NCBI RefSeq assembly: GCF_003852525.1
Contig: NZ_QAJL01000003.1
Coordinates: 186,633 to 246,545, forward strand
Direction of reading: 5' to 3'
Source: Pedobacter sp. KBW06
Lineage (GTDB): Bacteria > Bacteroidota > Bacteroidia > Sphingobacteriales > Sphingobacteriaceae
Length of the DNA: 59,913 nucleotides
Shown: positions 16,114-24,525 of the stretch, piece after piece
Position numbering within the stretch: position 1 is the stretch's first letter
Layout: each line of letters starts with the position of its first letter
The notes under the pieces: generated by a model
What the model was told of the DNA's origin: nothing
What the model saw: the letters and a program-made list of their open reading frames with translations, nothing else
Databases searched by the model: none
Translations under genes and position numbers: made by a program

Positions 16114-17853
16114 TTAATTAATGATACTTTTAAGGTGTTTATAATTGGATTTCACGGTATCCAGTACCTCATCAAACTTCCCTCCCAACATGAGTTTAGT
16201 CATCGAAAGGGCCATGCCTTTCATCATTTTAAATTCTATTTTTGGTGGCATTGCCAATGCGTTGGGATCGGTCATGACATTGACCAATACCGGTCCGTTG
16301 TGCAAAAAGGCTTCTTTTAGCAACAACTCCAGGTGATCAGGATCACTGATCGTCATTCCTTTGATCCCCATCGCTTCTGCTACCAATGCAAAATCAGGGT
16401 TTACCATATCGGTTTCCGCATCGGGTAATCCGGCAACTTCCATTTCCAGTTTTACCATGCCCAATGAACGGTTGTTAAATACAACCAGCTTAATTGGCAG
16501 GTTGTATTGCTTAATTGTTGCCAGGTCTCCAAGCAACATCGAGATCCCGCCATCGCCACAAAGTGCCACGACCTGTCTGTCCGGGCTGGAAAGCGCAGCA
16601 CCGATGGCATGAGGCATGGCATTGGCCATAGACCCATGGTTAAAGGAACCCAACATGGAACGCTTACCTGTAGCATCAATGTATCTGGAGCCCCATACAC
16701 AGCACATTCCCGTATCTACGGTAAAGATCGCATCCTCTGCGGCAAGCTTGTTCAGTTCAAAAGCAACTGCTTCCGGATGAATGGCATCGATTTTACCTTT
16801 ATCTTCCACATAGGTATGGAGGTGTTCTTTTACTTTCTCATAAACTTTCAGCTGGGCATTCAGGAAACTGTCGTCTTCATTGGGGTCCAGTAAAGGAATC
16901 AAAGCAGCTAAACTCGCTTTGATATCACCATGCAGGCCCATTTCCAGTTTTGCCCTTCTCCCCAGACGCTCCGGCTTAGTATCAATCTGGACCAGGACCT
17001 TATCCTGAGGAATAAAAGGAACATAAGGGAAATCCGTACCTAAGAGAATGACAAGGTCACTTTCATGCATGCTATGATAAGCGGAAGGCAAGCCCAATAA
17101 GCCTGTCATCCCAACTTCATAAGGGTTGTCGTATTGAATCCCCATTTTGCCACGGAAAGAATAACCAACAGGCGCTTTCAGCATTTCTGCCAGTTTAACG
17201 ACTTCATCATGTGCCTCTGCCGCCCCTATTCCACAAAAGATGGCAATCTTTTTATGCCGGTTGATCAGTTTCGAGAGCGCCAGTAATTCTTCGTCTGCGG
17301 GCCGGATCACTGCTTTTGAAAAGTAGGTCCTGTCTGCCGACATGTTCTCCACCGCATCCATACTGCTCACATCGCCTGGCAGGCCTAGCACCGCCACTCC
17401 TTTATGATGAAAAGCATGCTGCAATGCCGCCTGTGCCATTCTTGGCAATTGAGCCGGTGTGGTTGCGATCTGGTTATAATGACTGCAATCGTCAAAAAGT
17501 TTGGTGATATTGGTTTCCTGGAAATAACCAGAACCAAATTCTGTGGTGGCACAGGTAGAAGCAATGGCCAGAACCGGGGCACCTGCACGGTGTGCATCGT
17601 AGAGGCCATTGATCAGATGAACATGCCCCGGACCACTACTGCCTGCGCAGCAGGCCAGGCCATGAAGCTCTGCTTCTGCAGCCGCAGCATAAGCACCAGC
17701 TTCTTCATGCCTCACATGAATCCACTGGATATCCGGGCTCCGCCTTACGGCATCATTTAACTCATTCAGACTATCGCCTGTTACGGCATAAATACGCTTA
17801 ATACCTGATTGAATCAGCATATCGACCAATTGCTCTGCAACTTTCTTTGACAT
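16114..17853 (-). CDS. poxB: Thiamine-diphosphate-dependent pyruvate dehydrogenase (quinone)/oxidase
   Basis: The 579-residue protein has the three-domain ThDP enzyme layout. The activating glutamate lies in VRHEEAGAYAAAAEAEL (N-terminal Pyr domain), a central FAD/nucleotide-binding domain follows (about 195-325), and the ThDP motif GDGGISMLLGDLATI runs to VVFNNRSLGMV (PP domain). The closest family is PoxB, which oxidatively decarboxylates pyruvate to acetate and CO2 and passes electrons to quinone at the membrane. The C-terminal lipid-activated segment cannot be judged by eye. Pyruvate oxidase or an acetolactate-synthase-like enzyme is a less likely alternative. It has its own transcript. 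Confidence 0.88.
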   Translation of the reverse strand: MSKKVAEQLVDMLIQSGIKRIYAVTGDSLNELNDAVRRSPDIQWIHVRHEEAGAYAAAAEAELHGLACCAGSSGPGHVHLINGLYDAHRAGAPVLAIASTCATTEFGSGYFQETNITKLFDDCSHYNQIATTPAQLPRMAQAALQHAFHHKGVAVLGLPGDVSSMDAVENMSADRTYFSKAVIRPADEELLALSKLINRHKKIAIFCGIGAAEAHDEVVKLAEMLKAPVGYSFRGKMGIQYDNPYEVGMTGLLGLPSAYHSMHESDLVILLGTDFPYVPFIPQDKVLVQIDTKPERLGRRAKLEMGLHGDIKASLAALIPLLDPNEDDSFLNAQLKVYEKVKEHLHTYVEDKGKIDAIHPEAVAFELNKLAAEDAIFTVDTGMCCVWGSRYIDATGKRSMLGSFNHGSMANAMPHAIGAALSSPDRQVVALCGDGGISMLLGDLATIKQYNLPIKLVVFNNRSLGMVKLEMEVAGLPDAETDMVNPDFALVAEAMGIKGMTISDPDHLELLLKEAFLHNGPVLVNVMTDPNALAMPPKIEFKMMKGMALSMTKLMLGGKFDEVLDTVKSNYKHLKSIIN

Positions 17854-17961
17854 ATCTCAATTTTTAATGTTTAAATAAAATCGCAGATCTCAGAAATTTA
17901 AGATGGATATTATCAGTTGTTATAACATCCATCCTCTTGCTATGGTTTTAGCTAAAAGCGT

Positions 17962-18510
17962 TTAAATCCGACTCAGGTAGCCGCGCAGTTCTAAAACACG
18001 TTTTTTAGTGAGCTCAAGATAGGCGGAAGCCAGTATGATCCGCTGCATCGTTCCGCCTCCGGAGTATTTATCTTCAGTCAGCAGTACATTCATTTTTCTT
18101 TCTGAATCTCTGTATTTCAACCAGTTTTTCTGTACTTCTACCAGTAATGGCTTATCCTTGGCTTCCAGCACTTTGAGTACTTGCTGATAATACCTGTTCA
18201 GTAAAAGATCATATTCCTTTTCTGCGTCATAAGCTGCCTCTACCATTCCTGCAGTAGAATAATCAATGGCAAGCCGCTGTTTCATGAACTGCTCAATTTT
18301 GGTCGTATCTGTTTTAAACTCCAGGAAATCTTTATCCTCATAGTTATCCTTCTCCGGTTTTGCAAGCCATTTTTTCAACTGCTCATCTGCTGCTTTATGG
18401 GCTTTCAGCTTCATCCGGGCCAGATCCTGCTCATTGATTTGTCTCGGGAGCTGTGCCATACCTGTGCTGAAAGAGAACAGGCCAATGGCCAATAGTAGAG
18501 GTAATTTCAT
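17962..18510 (-). CDS. LprI-like (DUF1311) exported protein
   Basis: The 182-residue protein has a clear signal peptide (MKLPLLLAIGLFSFSTGMAQ, cleavage near residue 19-20) and a helical domain with YDLLLNRYYQQVLKVLE and the family's closing WLKYRDSE. These are hallmarks of DUF1311/LprI proteins, some of which inhibit lysozyme. The usual cysteines of the family are absent, so the link to lysozyme inhibition is weak. It is the third gene of an apparent Lrp-YceH-LprI operon, 23 bp after yceH. Confidence 0.72.
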   Translation of the reverse strand: MKLPLLLAIGLFSFSTGMAQLPRQINEQDLARMKLKAHKAADEQLKKWLAKPEKDNYEDKDFLEFKTDTTKIEQFMKQRLAIDYSTAGMVEAAYDAEKEYDLLLNRYYQQVLKVLEAKDKPLLVEVQKNWLKYRDSERKMNVLLTEDKYSGGGTMQRIILASAYLELTKKRVLELRGYLSRI

Positions 18511-18533
18511 TTGTATTTTTCTTTGGATAAGGA

Positions 18534-19187
18534 TTAACCCATCAGTTCTTTCATCAGCTTATCAAAAGCTTCTTTCATTTCAGCCAGTTCCTGTTCTACT
18601 TTTGCCAGCCGGCTTTCGATTTCACTTGCAGGCTTACTATAATGTTCTTCCTCATGCTCTTCCTGATTAAGATCCGGGGTTCCCGCAAGCAAATGCGTAT
18701 ACCTCATTTCTTTTTGTCCGGCTTTTCTTGGCAGTTGCAGGATGTAAGGCTGCTCAGCATCAGAAAGACGCTCCAATACCGATTGTACTTCTTCCAAAGA
18801 TTCAAATTCATATAAGCGTCCGGAATTGGTATTCAGTTCGCCCGGGGTTTGAGGGCCCCTGAGCATCAGCAGGCAAAGCACCGCTACCTCTTGCGGGGTA
18901 ACAGGAAAGACTATTGCAAAATTATGTTTGTATTTAACGCTGCGGCTTGATCCACCGGTAGCGGTAGAAATCAGTCCTTTTCTTTTGAGTACATCCAGCG
19001 TCAGTACCACCGTTTGTTCATCGTACTGAACGACAGGTTTCCGGGAAGTTTTTTGATTACAGGCCGCAGTAATTCCATTGATCGTCATTGGATAATACTC
19101 CGGTGTCGTTTTTGATTTCTCCATCAATACGCCAAGAACACGAAGCTCTTCAGCGTTTAATACGGGCAAAGTTTGTGTAGATTCCAT
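18534..19187 (-). CDS. yceH: YceH-family (DUF480) winged-helix protein
   Basis: The 217-residue protein matches the YceH/DUF480 family, which folds as two winged-helix domains. Characteristic stretches are LNAEELRVLGVLMEKSKTTP at the start, YYPMTINGITAACNQKTSR, and VLCLLMLRGPQTPGELNTN for the second domain. A C-terminal coiled coil covers about 185-216. The molecular function is not settled. It begins 2 bp after the Lrp gene, so the two are co-transcribed. Confidence 0.88.
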   Translation of the reverse strand: MESTQTLPVLNAEELRVLGVLMEKSKTTPEYYPMTINGITAACNQKTSRKPVVQYDEQTVVLTLDVLKRKGLISTATGGSSRSVKYKHNFAIVFPVTPQEVAVLCLLMLRGPQTPGELNTNSGRLYEFESLEEVQSVLERLSDAEQPYILQLPRKAGQKEMRYTHLLAGTPDLNQEEHEEEHYSKPASEIESRLAKVEQELAEMKEAFDKLMKELMG

Positions 19188-19189
19188 GC

Positions 19190-19666
19190 CTAAAGATAAA
19201 AATTAAGGTGGAATGCCGTTTCTCTTTTGATTTCTTTTAAGACAAAACTGCTGCTTAGGGTGGAGATATTTGATAAGGATGACAAGTGCGTGACCACAAA
19301 GGTATGGTAGTCGTCGACATCATCAACAACAATCTTTAACAGGTAATCTTGTCCGCCGGCAATACACAAGACTTCCAATACCTCTTTAAATTGGGTTACC
19401 GATTCTTCAAAGTTCTTCAGGGTCTCGATAGACTGCTCTTTTAACGTCACAGTGCACAAGACCAATAAATGTTTACCCAGCTTTTCCCGGTTCACCAGGG
19501 CCACATATTTTTCGATATACCCTTCCGCTTTGAGCCGCTTAATCCGTTCATGGGTAGGCGAAACACTCAGACCAATCTGCTCTGCGATGTCTTTAGTGCT
19601 CAATGAAGCATCTTTTTGCAGTATATTCAGGATCCTGGTGTCGAGTTTATCTAATTTATAAATCAT
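19190..19666 (-). CDS. Lrp/AsnC-family transcriptional regulator
   Basis: The 158-residue protein has an N-terminal HTH (LDTRILNILQKDASLSTKDI and ERIKRLKAEGYIEKYVALVN) and a C-terminal RAM ligand-binding domain (about 65-150) containing VLEVLCIAGGQDYLLKIV. Lrp-type regulators sense amino acids. It is transcribed divergently from a histidine-decarboxylase-like gene, from which it is separated by 155 bp, so control of that gene by an amino acid signal is plausible. It heads a three-gene operon. Confidence 0.92.
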   Translation of the reverse strand: MIYKLDKLDTRILNILQKDASLSTKDIAEQIGLSVSPTHERIKRLKAEGYIEKYVALVNREKLGKHLLVLCTVTLKEQSIETLKNFEESVTQFKEVLEVLCIAGGQDYLLKIVVDDVDDYHTFVVTHLSSLSNISTLSSSFVLKEIKRETAFHLNFYL

Positions 19667-19788
19667 TGCATTTTACTGAAATGGGATTCAGCAGAATACA
19701 AATATGAGGCTTTTTACTGCTAAGGAAGCATTCTACAGGATTTTTTATTGAATATAATATAATCAAAGGAAAATATATGGTACTTATC

Positions 19789-19796
19789 TAATTTTG
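19789..19796 (+). promoter_or_regulatory. Bacteroidota-type promoter box (TAATTTTG)
   Basis: Exact TAnnTTTG match, 25 bp before the decarboxylase ATG at 19822, in the AT-rich divergent region shared with the Lrp gene. Confidence 0.6.
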
Positions 19797-19821
19797 AAGA
19801 ATTAAATACCAACACACCGCC

Positions 19822-20964
19822 ATGAAAACTCAATTAAACACCAAGGATAACGAGCGTTTAAGCACCTATATGCAGTTAGCTGAGGAACGTTCAAAATACT
19901 TTATTGGTTATCCTATCGCTCAGGATTTCGATTATTCGGAACTCTACCCCCTTTTAAAATTACCCTTAAACAATGTCGGAGATCCCTGGGTCGAATCGAC
20001 CTACGACCTGAATTCCCGTTCTCTGGAGCTGGAAGTGCTTGAATTCTTTGCCGAGCTGTTCAATGCACCCGCTAAAAACTGGTGGGGATATGTAACCAAT
20101 GGTGGTTCTGAGGGGAATCTATACGGCCTGTATGTAGCGAGAGAGCTGTATCCTAACGGAATTGTTTACTATTCAGAAGCCACTCATTATAGCGTTCAGA
20201 AGAACATCCAGTTGCTCAATTTGCGCAGCATCGTTATCAGGACACAGAAAAATGGGGAAATGGATTATGAAGACCTCAATGAAATGGTTCAGATGCACCG
20301 GGATCAGCCAGTGATCATTTTAGCCAATATCGGGACAACGATGATGGAAGCCAAAGACGATTTGCAGCAAATTCAGCAGATCTTGCGCAGACAGGCTATC
20401 AAAAACCATTATATCCATTGTGATGCCGCACTTGCAGGTACTTACAGCGCATTGCTGGACCTGAAACCTGGTTTTGATTTTAACCATGGGACAGACAGCA
20501 TGGCCATCAGCGGGCATAAATTTATCGGTTCCCCAATTCCCTGCGGATTGGTGCTGGTAAAGAAGAACTATAAAGACAGAATTGGCAAAGCCATTCCTTA
20601 TATCGGAACAGTAGATACCACGATTACCGGCAGCAGAAATGGACATAGTCCGGTTTTCATGTGGTATGCATTGAAAAAATTAGGGAAAGAAGGATTGAAA
20701 CAACGTGCGCTGGAATGCCTGGAAACCGCTGCTTATACGGTAAAGAGCATGAACGACATCGGGATTCCTGCATGGACAAACCCTTCGGCCCTTACCGTTG
20801 TGTTTCCTGCCCCTTCTGTTGAGCTGCGACAAAAATGGCAAATTGCAACGGAAGACGGCAACAGCCATATCATCTGTATGCCCGGCGTAAGCAAAGCACA
20901 GATTGACCATTTTGTGTCAGATTTGTTCGCGGAAATTAGCCTTAAGGCAAGCGTCGCGCTATAA
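19822..20964 (+). CDS. hdc: PLP-dependent histidine decarboxylase-like enzyme
   Basis: The 380-residue fold-type I enzyme matches the bacterial PLP-dependent histidine decarboxylase group in length and motifs. These include YFIGYPIAQDFDY near the N-terminus, GYVTNGGSEGNLYGLY for cofactor phosphate binding, HCDAALAGTYSALLD with the PLP-pyridine aspartate, and the Schiff-base lysine K233 in SGHKFIGSPIPCG. The reaction would be L-histidine to histamine and CO2. Related decarboxylases act on serine or aromatic amino acids, so substrate is inferred, not shown. No histidine/histamine antiporter lies beside it. The divergent Lrp regulator is the likely controller. Confidence 0.82.
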   Translation: MKTQLNTKDNERLSTYMQLAEERSKYFIGYPIAQDFDYSELYPLLKLPLNNVGDPWVESTYDLNSRSLELEVLEFFAELFNAPAKNWWGYVTNGGSEGNLYGLYVARELYPNGIVYYSEATHYSVQKNIQLLNLRSIVIRTQKNGEMDYEDLNEMVQMHRDQPVIILANIGTTMMEAKDDLQQIQQILRRQAIKNHYIHCDAALAGTYSALLDLKPGFDFNHGTDSMAISGHKFIGSPIPCGLVLVKKNYKDRIGKAIPYIGTVDTTITGSRNGHSPVFMWYALKKLGKEGLKQRALECLETAAYTVKSMNDIGIPAWTNPSALTVVFPAPSVELRQKWQIATEDGNSHIICMPGVSKAQIDHFVSDLFAEISLKASVAL

Positions 20965-20978
20965 AAACCAAAGCAAAT

Positions 20979-21011
20979 AAAAAGGCAGGGAATTTATTCT
21001 TTGCCTTTTTT
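20979..21011. terminator. Terminator between convergent genes
   Basis: An 8-bp stem AAAAGGCA/TGCCTTTT with a 14-nt loop has an A-rich left flank and a T-run on the right. It fits termination of the decarboxylase and, weaker, of the convergent aldo/keto reductase. Confidence 0.65.
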
Positions 21012-21028
21012 ATGCCTTTATTTTTCAG

Positions 21029-22024
21029 TTAAGAAGCTAAGATCTGATCGATCTTTTGAAGTTCATCTGCGCTGAAAACGATGTTATTCAGGCATTTTAA
21101 TGAATCTGCCAGCTGTTCAGGTTTACTTGCGCCAACCAGTACAGAAGTGACACGTTCATCTCTCAGAATCCAGGAAAGGGCCATCTGTGCCAGTTTCTGA
21201 CCACGTCCTGCAGCGATGGCATTCAGCTCATTGAGCTGTCTGATTCGATCCGGGGTAATCTGGTCCTGCTGTAATGCGCCATGCGATTTAGCTGCTCTGG
21301 AATCCAATGGGATCTCTTTCAGGTATTTATCCGTCAGCATTCCCTGGGCAAGGGGAGAAAAAGGGATACAACCTACGCCTTCATTGCCCAATAAGTCCAA
21401 TAATCCGCCTTCAATCCAGCGTTCATACATGGAATATTTAGGTTGATGAATCAGACATGGTGTTCCAAGATCTTTCAGGATCTGAATGGCTTTTGCCGCT
21501 TCTTCTTCCGCCTGGTAATTGGAGATCCCTACATATAATGCTTTTCCCTGACGTACAATCAGGTCCAGGGCGGCCATGGTTTCTTCCAGTGGTGTTTCCG
21601 GATCCGGGCGATGGTGATAAAAGATATCTACATAATCCAGTCCCATCCGTTTCAGGCTTTGATCCAGACTGGAAACCAGGTACTTTTTGGAGCCCCAGTC
21701 GCCATAAGGTCCGTCCCACATGGTATATCCGGCTTTGGAAGAAATGATCATTTCATCCCTATATCCTTCGAAATCTCTTTTCAATAACCTGCCAAAATTT
21801 TCTTCAGCGGATCCCGGAGGCGGGCCATAGTTATTGGCAAGATCAAAATGAGTGATTCCATTGTCAAATGCCAGTTTTAAGATATTGCTGCAATTCTCGA
21901 GCTGGTCTACATGTCCGAAATTGTGCCATAAACCTAAGGAGATTGCGGGCAGCTTTAATCCGCTTTTTCCGCACCTGCGGTATTGCATTTGAGAATATCT
22001 GTTTGGGGCAGCAATATAAGACAT
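21029..22024 (-). CDS. Aldo/keto reductase, YghZ/L-glyceraldehyde-3-phosphate reductase-like
   Basis: The 331-residue AKR14-like enzyme has RRCGKSGLKLPAISLGLWHN at the start, HFDLANNYGPPPGSAEENFG (catalytic D and Y), MIISSKAGYTMW (K), and FYHHRPDPETPLEE (H). The DERVTSVLVGASKPEQLADS segment near the end binds NADP. These match E. coli YghZ, which reduces L-glyceraldehyde 3-phosphate and other aldehydes, possibly in methylglyoxal detoxification. It is distinct in type from the reductase at 15035 and is not a recent duplicate. Confidence 0.92.
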   Translation of the reverse strand: MSYIAAPNRYSQMQYRRCGKSGLKLPAISLGLWHNFGHVDQLENCSNILKLAFDNGITHFDLANNYGPPPGSAEENFGRLLKRDFEGYRDEMIISSKAGYTMWDGPYGDWGSKKYLVSSLDQSLKRMGLDYVDIFYHHRPDPETPLEETMAALDLIVRQGKALYVGISNYQAEEEAAKAIQILKDLGTPCLIHQPKYSMYERWIEGGLLDLLGNEGVGCIPFSPLAQGMLTDKYLKEIPLDSRAAKSHGALQQDQITPDRIRQLNELNAIAAGRGQKLAQMALSWILRDERVTSVLVGASKPEQLADSLKCLNNIVFSADELQKIDQILAS

Positions 22025-22111
22025 AGTTTTTGAGGGGAATGGGGGTATAGGATATGGGAATAAGCATCAGTAGCCATACCTGATGGCTACTGATGTTCGA
22101 ATGAATCGATA

Positions 22112-22291
22112 TTATTTATCGCTGTTCTTTTTTTCTGTTACTTCAGTACGGATTTCCTGTGCAAGAACTTTTAAATCCTGCATAGCTTTACGTACTCTTG
22201 TTCCTGCTGCACTGTTTCCTGCATTATAAAACTTCTCTGCATCAGCTTCAACAGAAGCTAGTAATTCTTTAACTTTTGAAAATTTTTCCAT
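22112..22291 (-). CDS. Histone H1-like Hc1-family protein
   Basis: A 59-residue ORF on the minus strand, too short for many gene callers, encodes MEKFSKVKELLASVEADAEK and continues through a conserved NSAAGTRVRKAMQDLKVLAQ stretch to a lysine-rich tail ending NSDK. This is the small Hc1-type (PF07432) histone H1-like protein common in Bacteroidota, thought to bind DNA. A TATATTTG promoter box lies 24 bp upstream. It is monocistronic between an aldo/keto reductase and the deformylase gene. Confidence 0.88.
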   Translation of the reverse strand: MEKFSKVKELLASVEADAEKFYNAGNSAAGTRVRKAMQDLKVLAQEIRTEVTEKKNSDK

Positions 22292-22314
22292 GTTTTGATT
22301 ATTTAATTTATAGC

Positions 22315-22322
22315 CAAATATA
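22315..22322 (-). promoter_or_regulatory. Bacteroidota-type promoter box (TATATTTG, minus strand)
   Basis: Exact TAnnTTTG match reading on the minus strand, 23 bases before the ATG of the Hc1 gene at 22291. Confidence 0.6.
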
Positions 22323-22442
22323 TATTATTTTGGAAATAAACGTACATAACTTAGCTTCTATTGCGCTTTTTCTGCTAAATCTCTGTCATTTCCCTGATTT
22401 TTTGGCTTCATTTAACCTGCACAGAGGCCCCTGGAACGCTTT

Positions 22443-23102
22443 TCAGGGACGCAGATACAGCTTCTCCTGCATAAAATCAAGGCGTCCGGCAAGGGAATTA
22501 TAGGCTTTTGTGGCCTGTTCTTTCAACCTTTCAGTAAACAGAATTCCGTTCAAATGATCCGTTTCATGCTGGAAGATCACCGCTGTAAAACCTTCAATAA
22601 TTTCTTCTTTTGCCTTGCCCTGCTGATCAAAATAACTCAGCCTGATGGCATGATGACGGACCACCTCTCCTACCGCGTCCGGAATGGATAAACACCCTTC
22701 GGTGCCTTTCCTTAACAATTCCGATTTCCAGCTGATTTTTGGGTTCAGGTACAGTTCAAAAGGTTCTCCTTCCTTGTCATAGCGCTTTACCCAGATGATG
22801 TTACGGTTAATGCCTACCTGAGGCCCTGCAATTCCTATTCCCGGGCGGGTTACATCCCGCATGGCGAGGTACATGCGCTGTGCCAGCACCTTGATCAAAG
22901 GATCTTTGGGATTGATATCTTTGGAAACTGTGGTCAGTATCTTCAACTCTTCGGCTTCGGTGATCTGAGTGACCCGCAGCATCGTTGCGCTATCCCCGGA
23001 GAGGATAATTGATTTTTCGTTATTGGTAAAGCCCTGTGTGAAGCCGGAGACAGGTTTAAAAATCAGGAAGCCCAGCAGGGCTAAAAGGAATGTTCTCATC
23101 AT
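22443..23102 (-). CDS. def: Peptide deformylase-like protein with N-terminal signal sequence
   Basis: The 219-residue protein has all three deformylase motifs: GIGIAGPQ (88-95), EGCLS (135-139, metal-ligand C137) and HETDH (179-183, with the two histidine ligands and catalytic glutamate). Deformylases remove the formyl group from nascent N-terminal methionine in the cytoplasm. Here an extra 45 residues come first, starting with a typical signal peptide of about 20 residues (MMRTFLLALLGFLIFKPVSG), which predicts export to the periplasm or membrane. It is therefore probably a paralogue with another substrate, not the housekeeping enzyme. Whether the first 40 residues belong to the mature protein could be questioned, but the only nearby internal ATG, at residue 41, would leave a 179-residue cytosolic deformylase. 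Confidence 0.83.
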   Translation of the reverse strand: MMRTFLLALLGFLIFKPVSGFTQGFTNNEKSIILSGDSATMLRVTQITEAEELKILTTVSKDINPKDPLIKVLAQRMYLAMRDVTRPGIGIAGPQVGINRNIIWVKRYDKEGEPFELYLNPKISWKSELLRKGTEGCLSIPDAVGEVVRHHAIRLSYFDQQGKAKEEIIEGFTAVIFQHETDHLNGILFTERLKEQATKAYNSLAGRLDFMQEKLYLRP

Positions 23103-23190
23103 ATGATACCTATAGTCTGACTAAGGTAATGATTTAAAATAAAACGCTTTTTACTTTGAATTTGTAAAAAAGCTACCGAGATTAGCAAAA

Positions 23191-23340
23191 ATGAAACAGA
23201 AAACCGGTCTATATAAAGCAACACTAATGACTTATAATAAAAGTCAGCTGCAGGTATATGCCCTTTTCAAAAGGTTTTTCAGGGAGAACTATCCCTTTGG
23301 CTTTACTTACCAGATAACGAGTAAAGACTTTATTAATTAA
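23191..23340 (+). CDS. Possible small protein (49 residues), unknown
   Basis: An ORF of 49 codons starts MKQKTGLYKATL after an A-rich stretch (AGCAAAA) and ends TYQITSKDFIN. Aromatic and basic residues are frequent. It is followed immediately by a hairpin. I know no family for it and it could be chance; the hairpin directly after the stop is the main support. Confidence 0.3.
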   Translation: MKQKTGLYKATLMTYNKSQLQVYALFKRFFRENYPFGFTYQITSKDFIN

Positions 23341-23388
23341 GCCCCGAATCATTTCTTTTATACCTTCGATTCAGGGGCCTTCTTCTTC
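23341..23388 (+). terminator. Possible terminator after the small ORF
   Basis: GCCCCGAATC (23341-23350) pairs with GATTC and GGGGC (23368-23378) with one bulged A. It is followed by a pyrimidine-rich stretch with T pairs, not a clean T-run. Confidence 0.45.
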
Positions 23389-23543
23389 TGATCAATTCTG
23401 CTATTTAATATTTTAAGCAAGAGGAACCTTCTGTTTTGCAGGTTTCTTTTCACAAAGACTGATCTTTTACGCGATAATCCTGTTGCGTTGCCCTTCATTT
23501 TTCAAAGCAATTAAATATTTTTTTACATCAAGACATTTAAAAC

Positions 23544-23924
23544 ATGGAAACAAAATCATTATCACTGTCAAAAAGCGATTTAAAACTCTTAAAAGAACAC
23601 CTGGACAAATCCAACATGAGCCCTTACAATAAGGAAAAGCTGAGACAGGAAATTAAAGAAGCCACCATTTATGCCGACCAGGAGCTTCCTGCCGACGTGG
23701 TTTGTCTGAAATCTGAAGCCAGGATCGCCAATACCAAAACCGGTAAGGAATTTACGTTCAGAATTGTGATGCCGGAAGAGGCAAACATCAAACTACAGAA
23801 AGTATCTGTTTTTGCGCCAATCAGTATCGCCCTTTTCGGATACAGAACCGGAGACATCATTAACTGGGAGATGCCCGATGGCATTCAGGAGTTTAAAATA
23901 CTGGAAGTAAAGAAGATTTCCTAA
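23544..23924 (+). CDS. Rnk/GreA-GreB C-terminal family protein
   Basis: The 126-residue protein has a short N-terminal helical part and a C-terminal FKBP-like GreA/GreB domain (about 48-126). Typical features are VVCLKSEARIANTKTGKEF, VSVFAPISIALFGYRTGDII and WEMPDGIQEFKILEV. It lacks the long coiled coil of true Gre factors, as in Rnk (regulator of nucleoside diphosphate kinase), which binds RNA polymerase without cleavage activity. A direct effect on transcription is plausible. It stands alone with a terminator behind it and about 200 bp of non-coding sequence in front. Confidence 0.82.
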   Translation: METKSLSLSKSDLKLLKEHLDKSNMSPYNKEKLRQEIKEATIYADQELPADVVCLKSEARIANTKTGKEFTFRIVMPEEANIKLQKVSVFAPISIALFGYRTGDIINWEMPDGIQEFKILEVKKIS

Positions 23925-23940
23925 CTCCTCCTGCCCGCTT

Positions 23941-24000
23941 CAAAGCCGCATTCCATGCCCCCTCAAAGCCAGGATTGTCAGGAATGCGTCTTTGTTTGGA
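23941..24000 (+). terminator. Probable terminator after the Rnk-like gene
   Basis: CAAAG-C-CGCATTCC (23941-23954) pairs with GGAATGCG-T-CTTTG (23981-23994) with one mismatch, and TTTGGA follows. The loop is long (26 nt), so efficiency is uncertain. Confidence 0.5.
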
Positions 24001-24030
24001 AAATATTCTAAAATAGATAGAAAATATTCC

Positions 24031-24038
24031 TACATTTG
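24031..24038 (+). promoter_or_regulatory. Bacteroidota-type promoter box (TACATTTG) of the RES-Xre operon
   Basis: Exact TAnnTTTG match, 21 bp before the antitoxin ATG at 24060, embedded in an AT-rich stretch with the repeated word AAATATTC (24000-24030). Confidence 0.6.
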
Positions 24039-24059
24039 AAATAACAAAAATGAAGTATT

Positions 24060-24524
24060 ATGGCAAGCACTCCAAAACCCTACAAAACTAAAGCTAAAGT
24101 ATCGGTAGTTGCTGAAGCTGCGCTCATCGCGCCTTATCAATCTTTGTATACCAATTCAATCAGTGTACTTACCAGCGCTAAAAACGGCTTATCGGCAAAG
24201 GCGGCATTAGACTTCCTCACGCTTTCCGGCTTTACCAGGGAGGAGTTTCAGGATACCTTTAAAACAAATGTAAAAACAATAGAAAATTATGTGTCCAATG
24301 CTTCCAAACTGGATGCTTCCTTAAGTGAAAAACTGCTCAAATCTTTCTCCCTTTTCGAAAAAGGGATCGAAATTTTTGGAACCGCAAAAGCCTTTCACCT
24401 TTGGCTGGACACACCTTCTTACGGCCTGGGTAATCAGATTCCTTTTAACCTGATGGATACCATTACCGGAATCTCCCTGATAGAAGAAGAATTAATCCGC
24501 ATTGAATACGGTGATTTAGCATAA
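24060..24524 (+). CDS. Xre/MbcA/ParS-type antitoxin (DUF2384)
   Basis: The 154-residue protein has an N-terminal Xre-like HTH (about 40-90), visible as AKNGLSAKAALDFLTLSGFT and FKTNVKTIENYV. A C-terminal DUF2384 toxin-binding domain (about 95-154) includes FGTAKAFHLWLDTPSYGLGN and DTITGISLIEEELIRIEYG. It would bind and inhibit the RES toxin encoded one base downstream, and bind its own promoter. Confidence 0.9.
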   Translation: MASTPKPYKTKAKVSVVAEAALIAPYQSLYTNSISVLTSAKNGLSAKAALDFLTLSGFTREEFQDTFKTNVKTIENYVSNASKLDASLSEKLLKSFSLFEKGIEIFGTAKAFHLWLDTPSYGLGNQIPFNLMDTITGISLIEEELIRIEYGDLA

Positions 24525-24525
24525 G

